Shown here piece by piece: positions 45,385 through 57,200 of a stretch of 64,000 nucleotides of DNA. This stretch comes from Apostichopus japonicus (Eukaryota > Echinodermata > Holothuroidea > Aspidochirotida > Stichopodidae). Position 1 is the first letter of the stretch. Each line of letters begins with the position of its first letter. Below the pieces are notes generated by a model. That model did not search any database. It was not told the DNA's origin and saw nothing but the letters and a program-made list of their open reading frames with translations. The stretch is from assembly GCF_037975245.1 (NCBI RefSeq), contig NC_092580.1:32136001-32200000 (forward strand). The letters run 5' to 3'. Position numbers and translations under genes: made by a program.

Positions 45385-47103
45385 GTGGTCATCATTCATG
45401 GTGGAGACCATTCAGACCAATGATATATTTTTCGCACATGTAATTTTTTTTCGACACCCAAAATCCCAATGGGAGGGCGACTGGGGGGCGACAAGCTTTC
45501 ATGGGGGCTGTCGCCCCCCCCACGCCCCGTGGCTACGCCACTGCATACCATATACGAAATCTGCATCACTCCGTCTTCTTCCACCGTGTAAAGGTGTTAC
45601 ATCCACGAGATGACATTAAGTCACCACGCATGCGTCTAGCTGAGGTCACCCAATGCCTACTATGAGTGACAATGGTTCTTAGCAGGGTCATTGTCGTTCA
45701 CGCACTGCAATATATGCGCGTACTATACTGATTGATATAAACACAATCAACTGATTCCTGCTGTAATTGTAATGTAAGCCTAAGTCTGTTTTGTTGCTGT
45801 GCATGGACTGCTGCTTTGGTTTTAATTTATGGCACTGGTACGTATGTGGAAAATAACAAACACTTAGACACATTTGGAGAAAAAAAAACTTTATTCCATT
45901 TGTTTTAAGTGTGGAACCATCTACCAATGATAATGTGAGGCCATCCGAGAAGACCATATATATTATCATATCATAATTTTTATTAAAACTTGACAAACTT
46001 ATCTGAGTTTGGGTTATCCAACTGGATTATATTCACAATGCCGTAATTCTGTGAGACCTTGATAGCATCCGAGTGATCAAGCAAGGCTTATCAACTGAAA
46101 CCCGAATTGAGCGACCCGCTTTTCATTGCGTGCGAAAATGTTCACTTAGTCACAAGTCACATTAAGTCACAAAGAAGTAGGCTATATGTCATTTAATGCA
46201 ACTGAGAACCGTTGTCACTTTAAATACGCGGGTGACAGTTTGTGACACCTTTAACTGTCAGAATATAGGCTACAGGTCAGTACGTCCTACCATATGTAAG
46301 ATAAGTACTTGCAAAACTATGAAGATAAAAATATATATAACCAGGCAACTATATTCAGTGCACGGCATCGCCCTACTTTCATAGTAATGTTGTTAGTACG
46401 GATATGCGATAACTTGGCAATGTTTGTTACGAGATCAAAAGTGAACTGCACACTTCATGAAGGTTTGCATGCATGCTTCATTAACTTGAAACTGCTATTA
46501 AGGGTGTATGGTTTTCTATCAATAACGCTGTATTTGTACCTTAATATAGGATATTTCTCTTTTCAGGAAATTAACCACAAATAGAGCCTAGATATCAGGA
46601 GCTTAAAGGTAATTCACCAAGATAATATATCAGCTCTTAGCCCCACTCCAGTCACATCGAAACTATCAGTTATAATTGCCACATTTGTCAATGAAAAGGA
46701 CCATTTCCTCTATTTTTGTGATTTAGGGCTTCTTTTGGAAGTAAGCAAAATACCCAGAGACTGGATATTGTCCTATTGAACACACAGAGGAATACCTTTA
46801 TCAGCCCGTTTTCTTGGGAACGTCGTGGGTCCCCCCCTCCTCCTCCCCGCCACTCAAACCAACTTGTTCACCGTATATACCACTGTCCCTCTATTATTTG
46901 TCCCCGAGTCTCCGTCCCCAAGATTCAATTCTCTGAGTCGCTCCTGTGCAAGGAGAAGAAACATGATCGTATAAACACACTGTTCAGAGAGATTCGAATG
47001 GTGTTTAGACTAATGGTTTAAACATTGTGGCAGTCTAAGTTTCCTTAAAGCGTGGAGCAAGCTATTTAATCTTTGGCACGTCGTGAACCAGTATCTTTAC
47101 ACA
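45385..47103. repeat. Segmental duplication copy A (1.7 kb)
   Basis: Similar to 57362-59050 in the same orientation over about 1.7 kb, with substitutions and small indels, including about 23 bp (TCGCCCTACTTTCATAGTAA and following bases near 46368) absent from copy B. It includes a G/C-rich block ending GTGGCTACGCCACTG, the right end of a hAT-like element. The 62-119-codon ORFs within it change differently between copies (frameshifts), so they are not under protein constraint. Similarity stops exactly at TTTACACA (47103), where copy B carries the transposon insertion. Confidence 0.88.
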
Positions 47104-47709
47104 ACGCTGTTTTAGGATTCCAAGCAACCGGTAACCAAAACAAACAACTCTGAACTGTTGCCAAATTATGCAATATATTCATTCCGTCACAATACATCAA
47201 CAGCTGGTAATCATTTTCTCTCCCTCACACAACCCCCAACGCCTCGGGCAGTTTACAATAGGCTCCACTGCAACACACACTTTCAGCAGTTAAACGAAAA
47301 GCACGCATGCATTTGAAGTACTGATGTCATCTCCAATTATCTACTTTTGTATAGCAATGAACTCTGAATACGGTAGTAACTATTATCACCCCAACTAACA
47401 ATAAATGTACAACAAGCGCGGAGTGCAATCACATATCATATCAATTGCAAGATATTTAACAACTAAAATGAGTAATTAGCTACGTTGCATCATTTTATTT
47501 TGCACCATACAGAAGAAATGATAAGGCTTACGCAAATGTGGATTGCATTAATAACTGTGAATTTAACAGCTTCACGTACCTATAACGTGCGTAGTTGAAA
47601 TTATGTCATATGTGTATACTTTACCATAACCTCGGCAAGAAAGTTAAAATTAAGTAACAAGCATTTTGTCTCTCTCGCATGATGTAAATGTGAATTTCTT
47701 CTTTTCCAA

Positions 47710-48065
47710 ATGTGAATCACAAATAAGTGATTTCGTGGATCCAAAATGATGCGAGCTGAGCTTTTGGGCAATGTTCATAAATATGAATTATGTGTATAGG
47801 GTTTGTTACTAACTGTGAGACTCAGTATATAACATATATGACGCCCATGAAAAAGGCAAATTGTGATTACAAATTGTTTAGTCCACACAAAGTCGCACGG
47901 TAACAAAGAACAAGGAATTAACGTTAAGGAAACAGGCCAACTCAGGTGTTCCAAATCGAACGATAGCACATTAGCATACAATAAAGCTGTAAAACAACAA
48001 CACATTTTTTTATATATGGATAAGGTGCTCATTAACTCAATTCTTTCACCCATTTTCAAACAGGA
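47710..48065. repeat. Local duplication block 1, first copy
   Basis: About 350 bp from AAGTGATTTCGTGGATCCAA to CACCCATTTTCAAACA recurs at 48352-48697 with about 90% identity by eye. The block contains GAGACTCAGTAT, GACGCCCATGAAAAAGGC and GTCGCACGGTAACAAAGAAC. Confidence 0.85.
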
Positions 48066-48340
48066 TATCAATTTCAGCGGAAAATAATACAAAACATCTT
48101 TCTTCCTTTTCGTCTTACGTTAATGGATGTAAGACCACGATAAATTCGACTCCAAGCTTGAGACCGACTTGGAATCGATTTGACCCCGACTACTGAAGAT
48201 GCACTGCATGTGAACGTATAACAACCCCATCCCCGTTTGTACATCCCTGATTGCACCAATGATATTTCATGTAGATCAGGCATTGTGCGTTAATTCCACT
48301 AATCATCTATTAAAGAATGGTATTCCTGCGGAGAGCTATC
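48066..48340. repeat. Local duplication block 2, first copy
   Basis: From ATTTCAGCGGAAAATAATAC to CCTGCGGAGAGCTATCGAAA; a second copy is at 50967-51265 in the same orientation, on the other side of the minus-strand receptor gene. Shared marks include GACCACGATAAATTCGACTC and TGGAATCGATTTGACCCCG. Confidence 0.85.
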
Positions 48341-48351
48341 GAAAATAATGA

Positions 48352-48697
48352 ATCACAATTAAGTGATTTCGTGAATCCAAGATGATGCGAGCTGAGCTTT
48401 TGGGCAATGTTCATAAATATGAATTATTTGTATAGGGTTTGCTACTAACTGTGAGACTCAGTATGATATATGACGCCCATGAAAAAGGCAAATTGTGATA
48501 ACAAATTGTTTAGTCCACACAAAGTCGCACGGTAACAAAGAACGAGGAATTAACGTTAACGAAAGTACAGGCAAACCCAGGTGTTTCAAATCAAACAATA
48601 GCACATTAGCATACAATAAAGTTGTAGAACAATAACACATTTTTTATTTATGGATAAGGTGCTCATTAACTCAATTCGTTCACCCATTTTCAAACAA
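48352..48697. repeat. Local duplication block 1, second copy
   Basis: Second copy of the 350-bp block. It contains TTTATT at 48643-48648, which on minus is AATAAA about 170 bp past the stop of the receptor gene, so this copy may supply that gene's polyadenylation signal. Confidence 0.75.
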
Positions 48698-48815
48698 CTG
48701 AACAGCTTCTCTAGGAATCAAGTCAACGAATCCGGCTAGCATCAACAACTTGGTTGTGATCATCGGTTTGTCCTGTCGTCCATATGGTGACTTATGTGTG
48801 TAAATTTACTCAACG

Positions 48816-49952
48816 TCATTGCTCGGAAATTGTTAACTGGCGCCTCGTCAACGAACCTTGATGGTTGCTACTGCCAAATATCTGCCAACGGCTAGGACAC
48901 TTGAGCATCTTTTTGATCTCTTCTCTGATAGTTTTATTTCCGAATCCATATATGTAAGGACAAAAAAACCCAGTACTGTGCGCGAATAAGTGAAGCAACA
49001 CATACGCTTTCGGTGAAACATTCTCTGGAGTTATTACTCCGGTGAGTAAGAAGAGAGTAAATGGTACCCAATTGATTACATATATCGTCAATACGATGAA
49101 GAGGCGCAGCGCCGATTTGGCTTCTCTCATCATACGACCATAGGAGTGGTTTCTAACACTGGCGTTTCGAGCCGGTGTACGCCGAGTCCTTTCCCGAGCT
49201 GGCTGGCCGCTGTTCGATTCAGTCTGGGGAGTAGATTTAATCGATGCGGACACTCCAGTAGTTGGTCTAGTATCAAAGGCTGACGTGGCGGCTATCTCCC
49301 GAATATGTCGTCTAACCGTCCAGAAAATGTGGGCATGAATGAATGTCATAATAGGGATAGGTAGCATCCAATGGGCAACAAGAATCATCCCGTAGATCTT
49401 AGATGGCACCATAAAACTCAAATTGCATCTTCTTGTAAGTCGCCAGATGTGGCCCTTACCAATCCACAGAAGCCCCGATACTACAATGCCATACGTATAG
49501 CCATATATTGCAATGGATGCCAATGCAATTATGGATCTCCTCGGTGTGAGTATTGTGTTGGCCGTGAGAGGCCGACAGATTGTAATGTAACGCTCCACGG
49601 TGGTAGCTAAGAGACAAAATGTGATTTGTATTGATAGAGCTAAGTTCGGGGATCCTCCCAAGTAGCAAGATGGCTGGGTGGTGAAGAAGAAAAGGTCGAA
49701 GAGTGACTGCATCGGATAAGCTGAAATGTCGTTGATCAAGCAAAAAAACATCAATACAACTGTGAAATTGTTCGAGACCGTACGGATGTGTCTCTTCTTG
49801 ATAAAGACTAGAATAACGCAGATATTGCCAAAAGAACCAAATAAGGCGACGGGAACCGTTGTCAGAACGGTAAACCTAACAAGATCAGGAGTTACTTCTC
49901 CAATATTACTAGATGAAGCTTCAGATGATATATTCATGACTTTCATCGACAT
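48816..49952 (-). CDS. Orphan class A (rhodopsin-like) GPCR 1, intronless
   Basis: A single 378-residue frame has seven hydrophobic helices and class A marks: GN in TM1 (GSFGNICVILVF), Asp75 at the conserved TM2 site (LINDISAYP), Cys96 before TM3, ERY at 120-122 (VERYITICRPL), a partner Cys in the second outer loop (RRCNLSF), Pro in TM5 (HWMLPIPIM), NWVPF in TM6 and CPYIY in TM7 where most receptors have NPxxY. The third inner loop is long and basic; the N-terminus has an NIS glycosylation site. It signals presumably through G proteins at the plasma membrane; the ligand is unknown. It resembles lineage-expanded orphan receptors of marine deuterostomes. Its closest relative here is the plus-strand gene at 53021. 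Start: first Met of MSMKVMN; the later Met6 is also possible. Confidence 0.9.
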   Translation of the reverse strand: MSMKVMNISSEASSSNIGEVTPDLVRFTVLTTVPVALFGSFGNICVILVFIKKRHIRTVSNNFTVVLMFFCLINDISAYPMQSLFDLFFFTTQPSCYLGGSPNLALSIQITFCLLATTVERYITICRPLTANTILTPRRSIIALASIAIYGYTYGIVVSGLLWIGKGHIWRLTRRCNLSFMVPSKIYGMILVAHWMLPIPIMTFIHAHIFWTVRRHIREIAATSAFDTRPTTGVSASIKSTPQTESNSGQPARERTRRTPARNASVRNHSYGRMMREAKSALRLFIVLTIYVINWVPFTLFLLTGVITPENVSPKAYVLLHLFAHSTGFFCPYIYGFGNKTIREEIKKMLKCPSRWQIFGSSNHQGSLTRRQLTISEQ

Positions 49953-51701
49953 CTTGATTGCAGATAAGAAATAATGCGTTCGAGAAACAATAGGTGTGAC
50001 TGTGACGAAAATTAGAAGCGCGCCCGGTCAATAAGCCTGTGTTTTATGAATGTACATTAATACCTGAAATACAGAGTTTTTATTTGCAAACTTCAATACA
50101 ATTTTCCAACGTGTATACGGTGCCCAATCACACTTGTGCTAAACATTAAAAAAATGAAGTCCGTTTGCGGAAAAAGGAAAACATGTAATATGTATAAATA
50201 TAATATTCCCTGTTAATAAGTGCGACGATCGTCCAATCATTAATATATCTGTTTGCTTTTACAATCTATAGGAGATTTCGGTAATGCGTGGCCATTGGTC
50301 GACGTTCTATCAGCATAATATTAATAAAACCTGAGCTTTCATCAAGGCAAATCAAAGGAGTTCAAATATAGGTCACTAATATTTACCAATAGATCTTCAA
50401 TTATAAATACTGTACGTGATTATTTGACATCATCTTGCTTTGCATATATAGCAAGTCATTTATAATGGATGCTGGACATTGGCGATTCATAAAACTTACT
50501 TGTTTTACAACACCAAATAAACAAAAAGTAGGCATTTCATGGATATGCAGATCTGACCTGAACTTTGGCCGCTGACGCATATGTGACACCATCACTCAAT
50601 AGCCCATGTCATAACGGAATACAAACTTGAAGTGTATATGAGCCTTAGAATTTAGAAGAACTTTCTACACACTTTTTTTAGTCTTTAAAGTCCAGTGACC
50701 TCAATATATATTTTAACATTTTACCCTGGTTTATACGTTACATGCAAACAACATATAAAAACACATTCATATTCCAACATGGGTATGACAATCTCTCGGC
50801 ATTTTGGCATGCACCAAAAATATCATCTTTATTTCTGCCCTTTGAAGATTAAAACTATGGCCCTATATAATAATATGTCACAGAGGCATAACGATGGACA
50901 TATTGGAGTGTGGAGGGGATTATGTTTTTGTTAAATCGATTTTCAACACAGAAACACATATCTGACAGGAATTCAACTTCAGCGGAAAATAATACAAAAC
51001 TTTTTTCTTCCTATTTGTTTTATTACTCTTACGTTAATGGATGAAAGACCACGATAAATTCGACTCCAAAGTTTGAGACCGACTTGGAATCGATTTGACC
51101 CCGACTATTGAAGATGTACTGCATGTGAACGTGTAACAACCCCACCCCCGTTTTTACATCCCTGGTTGCACCAATGATATTTCATGTAGTTCAGGCATTG
51201 TGCATTAATTCCTCTCATCATCCAGTATTAAAGCATGGCATTCCTGCGGAGAGCTATCGAAAAAGCCATCATCAACAATGCCAAAATATTTGTCTCAGCA
51301 TATCTGTAGCTGAAATTCCCATTAATGGTAATATCAAAACCTCGTTTAGCTTATATGGACAAAATGAGACCTAATGTAACACAAACGGACTACCTAGTCT
51401 ATAAAAGACGCAGATATATCAACAATGATGCAGAACTCGGTCGGGCTTTGCATTGTTTTCTACACATGAGAACTAAAAGAGGTAAAAGACACCTTTGGGA
51501 AACAAAATTTACATCAATATCTCTCCAAGCAGAAAATACTCAACTAGCTGGATGCTGGGCACGTGGGACAGCCACGACGCCTCTCCGGAGACTCTGTCTG
51601 TTAGCCCAACATCAACCCTGTCAACCAATGAACTACTGGAACCACACGACATACTTTCCAAGATAGCCCGTGAATTGGAATGGCAATTATCTATATACAC
51701 C
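49953..51701. other. Between the divergent receptors: no gene seen
   Basis: Promoter-side DNA of GPCR 1 followed by AT-rich sequence and the second copy of duplication block 2 (50967-51265). The plus ORFs at 51325-51746 have no recognisable domain. No core promoter could be assigned. Confidence 0.4.
50967..51265. repeat. Local duplication block 2, second copy
   Basis: Matches 48066-48340: AACTTCAGCGGAAAATAATA, CGACTCCAAAGTTTGAGACC and CCTGCGGAGAGCTATCGAAA. An 11-bp insertion (TTGTTTTATTA region) separates the copies near 51018. Confidence 0.82.
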
Positions 51702-52063
51702 CAGTGGCGTAGGAAGGTACTTTTGAGTGGGGGGGCTGAAGACTGATGGCCGGCCTGGGGGAGGGGGTGTCCCCCTCCCCTTTGGATTTTTTTTGCATTT
51801 CCAGGTGGCCTCAGATGCAATTTGGTGCAATATAGCACACTTCAACACTCACTCCATTTTGTAAACTTAATTTTGTATTTTCACCTGGCCTTAGATGCAA
51901 TTTGGTGCTCCAAATGAGACTTTTTTTCTCATTTGGAAATGAAAAAGGGGTTTTCTGACTTGCGAAGCGGGGGGGGGGGGGGCGGAATGATACTTCCGCC
52001 CCTCCACATTTTTCACTGGGGGGGGGGGCTGGCGCCCCCAGCCCCCCGGTTCCTACGCCCTTG
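51702..52063. mobile_element. hAT-type MITE, 362 bp, with 8-bp target duplication
   Basis: Ends CAGTGGCGTAGGAA (left) and, reversed, CAAGGGCGTAGGAA (right). TATACACC lies directly outside both (51694-51701 and 52064-52071), a perfect 8-bp duplication. Inside, G-rich subterminal blocks surround a twice-repeated core (ATTTCCAGGTGGCCTCAGAT and TTTTCACCTGGCCTTAGATG, each followed by GCAATTTGGTGC). No coding capacity. Confidence 0.92.
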
Positions 52064-53020
52064 TATACACCTCTATAGTTACACAACGTTGCGCAGATTA
52101 GAAACCCTCTGGGACCACCAAAATAAATCATCGCACAAAATGGGCAACAATTCCATGTTCAACCATATCGAACAAATTGAAAGAATGAATTACAAACTTT
52201 TAGCCCTTACTATAATCTGATAGTAACCGAAAATTGGGCATGTTGCGGTTTATAAAGGTGTATTCGCATACCCTTCCTGAACGGAAGGGCTCGTGTAGGC
52301 CGATACTGTAGACTTTGAAGGTGGGTGGTGTTATGCTTCCGGAGTTTTGACATAACAGGGGTGACCTTACAACCATATTTATTTCATCTGCAACTCTATG
52401 GATTCTCTTGTTATGATTTCTTAGTTATAATAGCATAAAAGCCGTTGCCGTAGATTTTCACGCAAAAACCTCCTGTTACCAAAAACTATCTATATATGAT
52501 ACGTGATCACTTAATGTTCTTTAAGACAAATCTAAACTGTTGATAACAGGAAAGCCGTTCCCGTGGATTTTCATGCAAATGCGTCATATTTACCAAATAC
52601 CGATGATACATGCGCACATTAAACGAAGATTTCCAATCAATTTGTTTGTTGAAGTGCAATATATATGTAAGGCAAATGTAACCCTATTGATTATTCGTTA
52701 TCAGATGCTCTGGAACCGTTTACTAAATATTGTCTGGAAAGATTTCTGAATGTTGCCCTGTGCCGAGAATACACGTTTATACGACCACTGGAAATATTTT
52801 TTCCAGCAGTCACATAGTTATTTTAAGTTTAGTTATTATAATTAGTCATAATAATAGCATCGTTGAAACGCACTGTTCGCGGCCACAACATAGAACTGGC
52901 AGGAATTACAGTACTGTGAAAACATTCAATCAGCTGATAAGTTTGGTGAAATTTCACTGAATCTGTCAGTATAAGTAACCTGATTATAAAAAAAGAAAAG
53001 AAAAAAATCATCTCATCGCC

Positions 53021-54109
53021 ATGGCGGGAAGGAACAACCAATCTTTCAACAATAATATTGAAGATCTCACCTCTGATATTCTTATCTTTAGCATATTCAC
53101 ATGTGGCCCAGTGATCCTGGTTGGAACATTTGGCAATCTTTCCGTTGTAGTAGTGTTCTTCAGGAAGAGGCACATCAGGACCACGTCCAACTATTTCATG
53201 GTTGCATTGATGTTTTCTGTCGCATGGGTCAATATGGTTGCCTATCCCTTGCAAGCAATGTGCGATGTGTTTTTGATCGTTACTCAGCCTATGTGCTACT
53301 TGGCCGGTGCGTCTGGTATTATGTCGTCCTTGTTCATGACTTTGTTTTTGCTGGCAACGACGGTCGAAAGATACATTACCATTTGTCAACCCTTAACAGC
53401 ACACACGATAATAACTCCAAGAAGAGCTGTTACCATCATATCATTTCTCGCATTCTATGGGGTTCTCCTTGGAAGTGGTTTCTTTGGTACCGTCTGGATC
53501 GGAAAGGGAGAACTATGGCGCCAAACTCGGCGTTGTAACTTCAATTTTATGATGCCATCGACAATCATGGTGCAGTTCATTATAGGTCATTGGATGGTTC
53601 CTTTACCGGTTATGATCTTTATTCACCTTCACATATTTCTTACCGTTAGGAGACATATTCGCGCAATTGCAGCAGTACAATGTGGAACAATCGTCCGACC
53701 TCCTGTAGGGGAAGACCCTGTCGGTCTTCAACGCGGCGGCCAGGGAAACATCCTTGCACAAGACGGACAAAGATCTGCCCACAGTCGTCTAATGAAGGAG
53801 GCTCGATCTGCCATGCGCTTAGCTCTCGTTATTGCAGTTCACATATTTAACTGGGTTCCTTTCACCGTCTTTTTGTTGACAGGTGTGCTCAGATCAGAGA
53901 ACATTTCCCCTAAGCAGTATATCCTTCTTCATTCGTTTGTATACAGCACTGGATTAGTCTGTCCTTATATTTACGGATTTGGGAACAAATCAATACGCAC
54001 TGAAATTCAAGCAATGTTGTGTGGAAAATGTACCACTTCAACCAGGGATCCTCGAGCTCATAGGATTGCAGCGATTACTACTGGCCTTCCTCGACAATTT
54101 ACCATGTAA
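53021..54109 (+). CDS. Orphan class A (rhodopsin-like) GPCR 2, intronless
   Basis: 362 residues, paralogous to GPCR 1 throughout (shared RKRHIRT, TTVERYITICQPLTA, WIGKGELWR-TRRCNF, HWMVPLPVM, FNWVPFTVFLLTGVL, CPYIYGFGNKSIR). It is a plasma-membrane receptor with N-terminal NQS glycosylation, ERY at 117-119, Cys92 and a loop-2 Cys. The conserved TM2 acidic site is Asn71 here (AWVNMVAYP), unlike Asp75 in GPCR 1; this residue normally coordinates sodium and shapes activation. Asn also replaces the usual Cys in the TM6 CWxP motif, and CPYIY replaces NPxxY. The C-terminal tail after GFGNK is unrelated to that of GPCR 1. Start: ATG in ATCGCCATGGCG, a good initiation context. The 3' end is partly duplicated just downstream. 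Confidence 0.9.
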   Translation: MAGRNNQSFNNNIEDLTSDILIFSIFTCGPVILVGTFGNLSVVVVFFRKRHIRTTSNYFMVALMFSVAWVNMVAYPLQAMCDVFLIVTQPMCYLAGASGIMSSLFMTLFLLATTVERYITICQPLTAHTIITPRRAVTIISFLAFYGVLLGSGFFGTVWIGKGELWRQTRRCNFNFMMPSTIMVQFIIGHWMVPLPVMIFIHLHIFLTVRRHIRAIAAVQCGTIVRPPVGEDPVGLQRGGQGNILAQDGQRSAHSRLMKEARSAMRLALVIAVHIFNWVPFTVFLLTGVLRSENISPKQYILLHSFVYSTGLVCPYIYGFGNKSIRTEIQAMLCGKCTTSTRDPRAHRIAAITTGLPRQFTM

Positions 54110-54116
54110 GATTGTT

Positions 54117-54288
54117 CATTTGTTTGTAAACAGCACTGGATTAGGCTGTCCTTATCTCTACAGTTTTGGGAACACGCACTAATATTCAAGTAATGTTTTG
54201 TGGAAAATGTACCACTTCCACAAGGGATCCTCGAGCTCATAGGATTGCAGCGATTTCTACTGGCCTTCCTCGATAATTTACCTTGTTA
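54117..54288 (+). pseudogene. Partial tandem copy of the GPCR 2 3' end
   Basis: About 172 bp repeat 53930-54107, 187 bp downstream, beginning in TM7 (STGLGCPYLYSFGN) and covering the tail (GGGATCCTCGAGCTCATAGG). Small deletions (about 17 bp after GGGAACA) break the frame. There is no upstream receptor sequence, so this is a terminal duplication remnant, not a gene. Confidence 0.88.
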
Positions 54289-57200
54289 CGTGCAGAATCT
54301 CTGGGTATTAGGAAAGCTGGGTATTATGTTGGAACACTCAAAAATTAAATGTATTAATTTTAATTTTATCTGCAGAAAAGGTCGTCCCTAGTACCCCCCC
54401 CCCCCCGTCCACTATAAACACGTTCGAATGAGCGATCACGCTCAAGGAAAGATCATAGTTATCCGCCTGTGTTAACTTTTATTAAAAGTGTAGAAAATCC
54501 AGTTCAAGTGTAACATTACTAATTACGATTCGTGAGATTTATTTAAGGAAACGATATCGTAATATGTCCACAATGACGTCATCAGTGTTTGACACAGCTT
54601 AACTAAAGATAAAGCTAGATGTTGTAATAACTGGTTCAGGAAAGGAATAGGATGATCGGGACGTGGATACTTAGTGTATACTAGGATTGCCATAAGCAGG
54701 GTAATGATCAAAATACTTGATGCGTTGTGTGTCTCGAGTCAATGTGAAGATCCAATCAGTTTACTGCTGACTTGAGTTCATATTACTCTTAGACAAAATG
54801 TACACCAGCCTGTACTGCTTGCTTTACAGCCACCTGTGTTTTGTTTACCGCCAGATCCACTAAAATTATGTGAACAATGGCGTCGAACAGTAGTATCTCA
54901 AATAGACCGAATGTGCAAATTAACTGCCATCAAAGTAAAGGGAATGGCACGAGAGTTGCTGACTGCACACGTGGCTATGGTTTTCATAAACACGTTGGAC
55001 GTTACATGAAAGAGAGCAATGTGGTTATATATGTATGTTAGACCGCACAAGAGAAGACAATATCCAAAGAGAGTAAGTTTTGACTAATTTGATTTCTGCC
55101 TTTTCAGTAGGCCCTACTCATGAAATGGCGAAACTCGTTTTCTTCTCTCGTGTAAGAATAACGGAGTTGTGAGGTCCCATTGGCTCATGTACATTACGTA
55201 CTCATACGAGACTTCTGTCGAAAAGGTAACCCTATACTTGTGGTTGATAGCTGTATGATGCTAATGTTTCAGTCGGGTAATTCAACTTTGCATGGGAATT
55301 TTAATGTGAGTGTGGCATAATCTTAACCTTTTTTGTTTGTCAATACTGCTATTGTTAGTTTTACTTTTCTGACTATTCTCTACTTTGATAACATGCCAAC
55401 ATGCAGAAACTCAGCTAAACTGCCATTTGAGTAATTTGTTTTGATTAGTCATATTTCTGAGCATGCAGTTTATGCATTAGTTTGTGCGAACAATATAAGA
55501 CATAAGCGGGATAACGGTGTCATTTAATGTCCTCCCATCTCCCTTTTCCTTGCCTTATGATCGTACTTGGCAGTGTTTTCTCTAAGAAATTTCCCATCGG
55601 GTCAAAATGGCTAATATCTGAACATTTGACTCACCACCGTCCTGGGGGAGGGAGGGGTCAGGATTTTCAAAGTTGTAGGCACGACTATCTGAGCGGTTGG
55701 CGCGGAGCGTACAAGAAAAGTTTTGGTTTTACAACAATTAATACATTGATACTCAAAATGACACCTTCTCATGGAAGTAGGAAACTTGTCAATTTTACCT
55801 TTCCTCAGCTATGGCGAACACAACATTTTCAAATTTAAGCCAATTGACGTCAAATGACTTTGCCTAAACTAATGTCAAGGATTTGTGCAACTCAGAATGG
55901 GTAACCTTAATGTTTCCATTATTGAGATAGGGTAGGTAGAAGGAGTATCTCTTTATCCTGTTGACTTCATATGACTCTTGACCTCCAATCAGAGAGGTAG
56001 CTACTGAGCTGGGGTGGGGTGTCTCACTCACCCAATAGTTGTCTTGAATCACTGAAATAGTTGTCAGTTGAAAAAACAAATTATCGATGCAACATCTCCT
56101 GCTGTGCGGCACCCCTCCTTACGAAAATGCCCAGTTTGAAAACTATTATTCTAGTTGTAATATTCTGATTCTACACCCCCCCCCCCCCACACGTACCCTA
56201 TAGTCAGAAGACCCTGGCAACGTCCCTGTAATACTAACATGATAGAAGGTTTTGATGGGGTTTGTACAGTATGAAGACAGTACTATCTTAGCAAGCGCCG
56301 TAGAAACGTGATTATGATAACAAACACAATTAATATTGCATTATACTTGACCATGACGTCACCATTCTGATGTATTATATTGCATAGATAGGCTAATATG
56401 TTGCATAACTGCGGCGAATTTCATCAATGGTCAGCCATTGTTTTACAAAATAGTACCGCATGCGCGTAGCATGATCACAGCATGGCAGGTGCGAGCAATA
56501 ACCAGTGCTTCCAGATTTCAGAAATGAATTCCCCAGAATTATGCCAATATGCATAACTTGAAATCCGGTGACTATTTCCTGAAATGGAATGATTTCCACG
56601 GTCGTTATCCCTAATTACTGTAGAGAGTATGCGAACCGCACCTTGTTTGTCCCCGAAAATTTTCCCGATATTGATGTTTTCCGGGAAATTTCCTTCAAAG
56701 TGGAACACTGTCACAAACTTATTTTATGCAATAGATCACACAAGGGATAAAACATATGCTTCATTGCAAAACCAAAGAACCTACACTATATGCGCTTTGT
56801 AGTTTTCATTCATGCAATTATAGCACCACATCGTACAAAAAGTATTCATATGCTCAAATGTTGTGGACATCAAGTTCGAAAAGTGTTAATCCAAAATTGC
56901 GCACGAAAGTTGCAACCGTACAATAACAGCACGAACTGCAACTTGTTTACATTCGACGTACCACAAGGAAACGTTTGAGAGCTGATATTGGAATCGGTTC
57001 CAACAATATAGGTCATTCTCACTAGTCGTATTTCACACACAAACTGTGGAAAAGTTCAAATTACAAATCTGCCGAATAGTCCTTTTTTTTATATCGAAAT
57101 ACATAGCAAGTCCGAATAACAAGTAAATATCTGACTTGATCAAGTCTCCAAGGGGTGGCATTTTTCAATATGCGAGAGATTTTGCTATTCACACCAAAAC

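Noticed and set aside
44165-45543. One large element from CAGTGGCGTAGCCAGG to GTGGCTACGCCACTG
   Set aside because: The flanks (CATGCCGT; CATACCAT) do not match, and the right end also occurs in duplication copy B without the left part, so the two ends belong to different elements.
46196-46584. Small plus ORFs in duplication copy A (and 58166-58525 in copy B)
   Set aside because: They differ by frameshifts between copies and have no recognisable domain, so no protein constraint is seen.
52829-53389. 186-codon minus-strand ORF
   Set aside because: Antisense shadow of the start of GPCR 2; no domain and composition typical of reverse frames.
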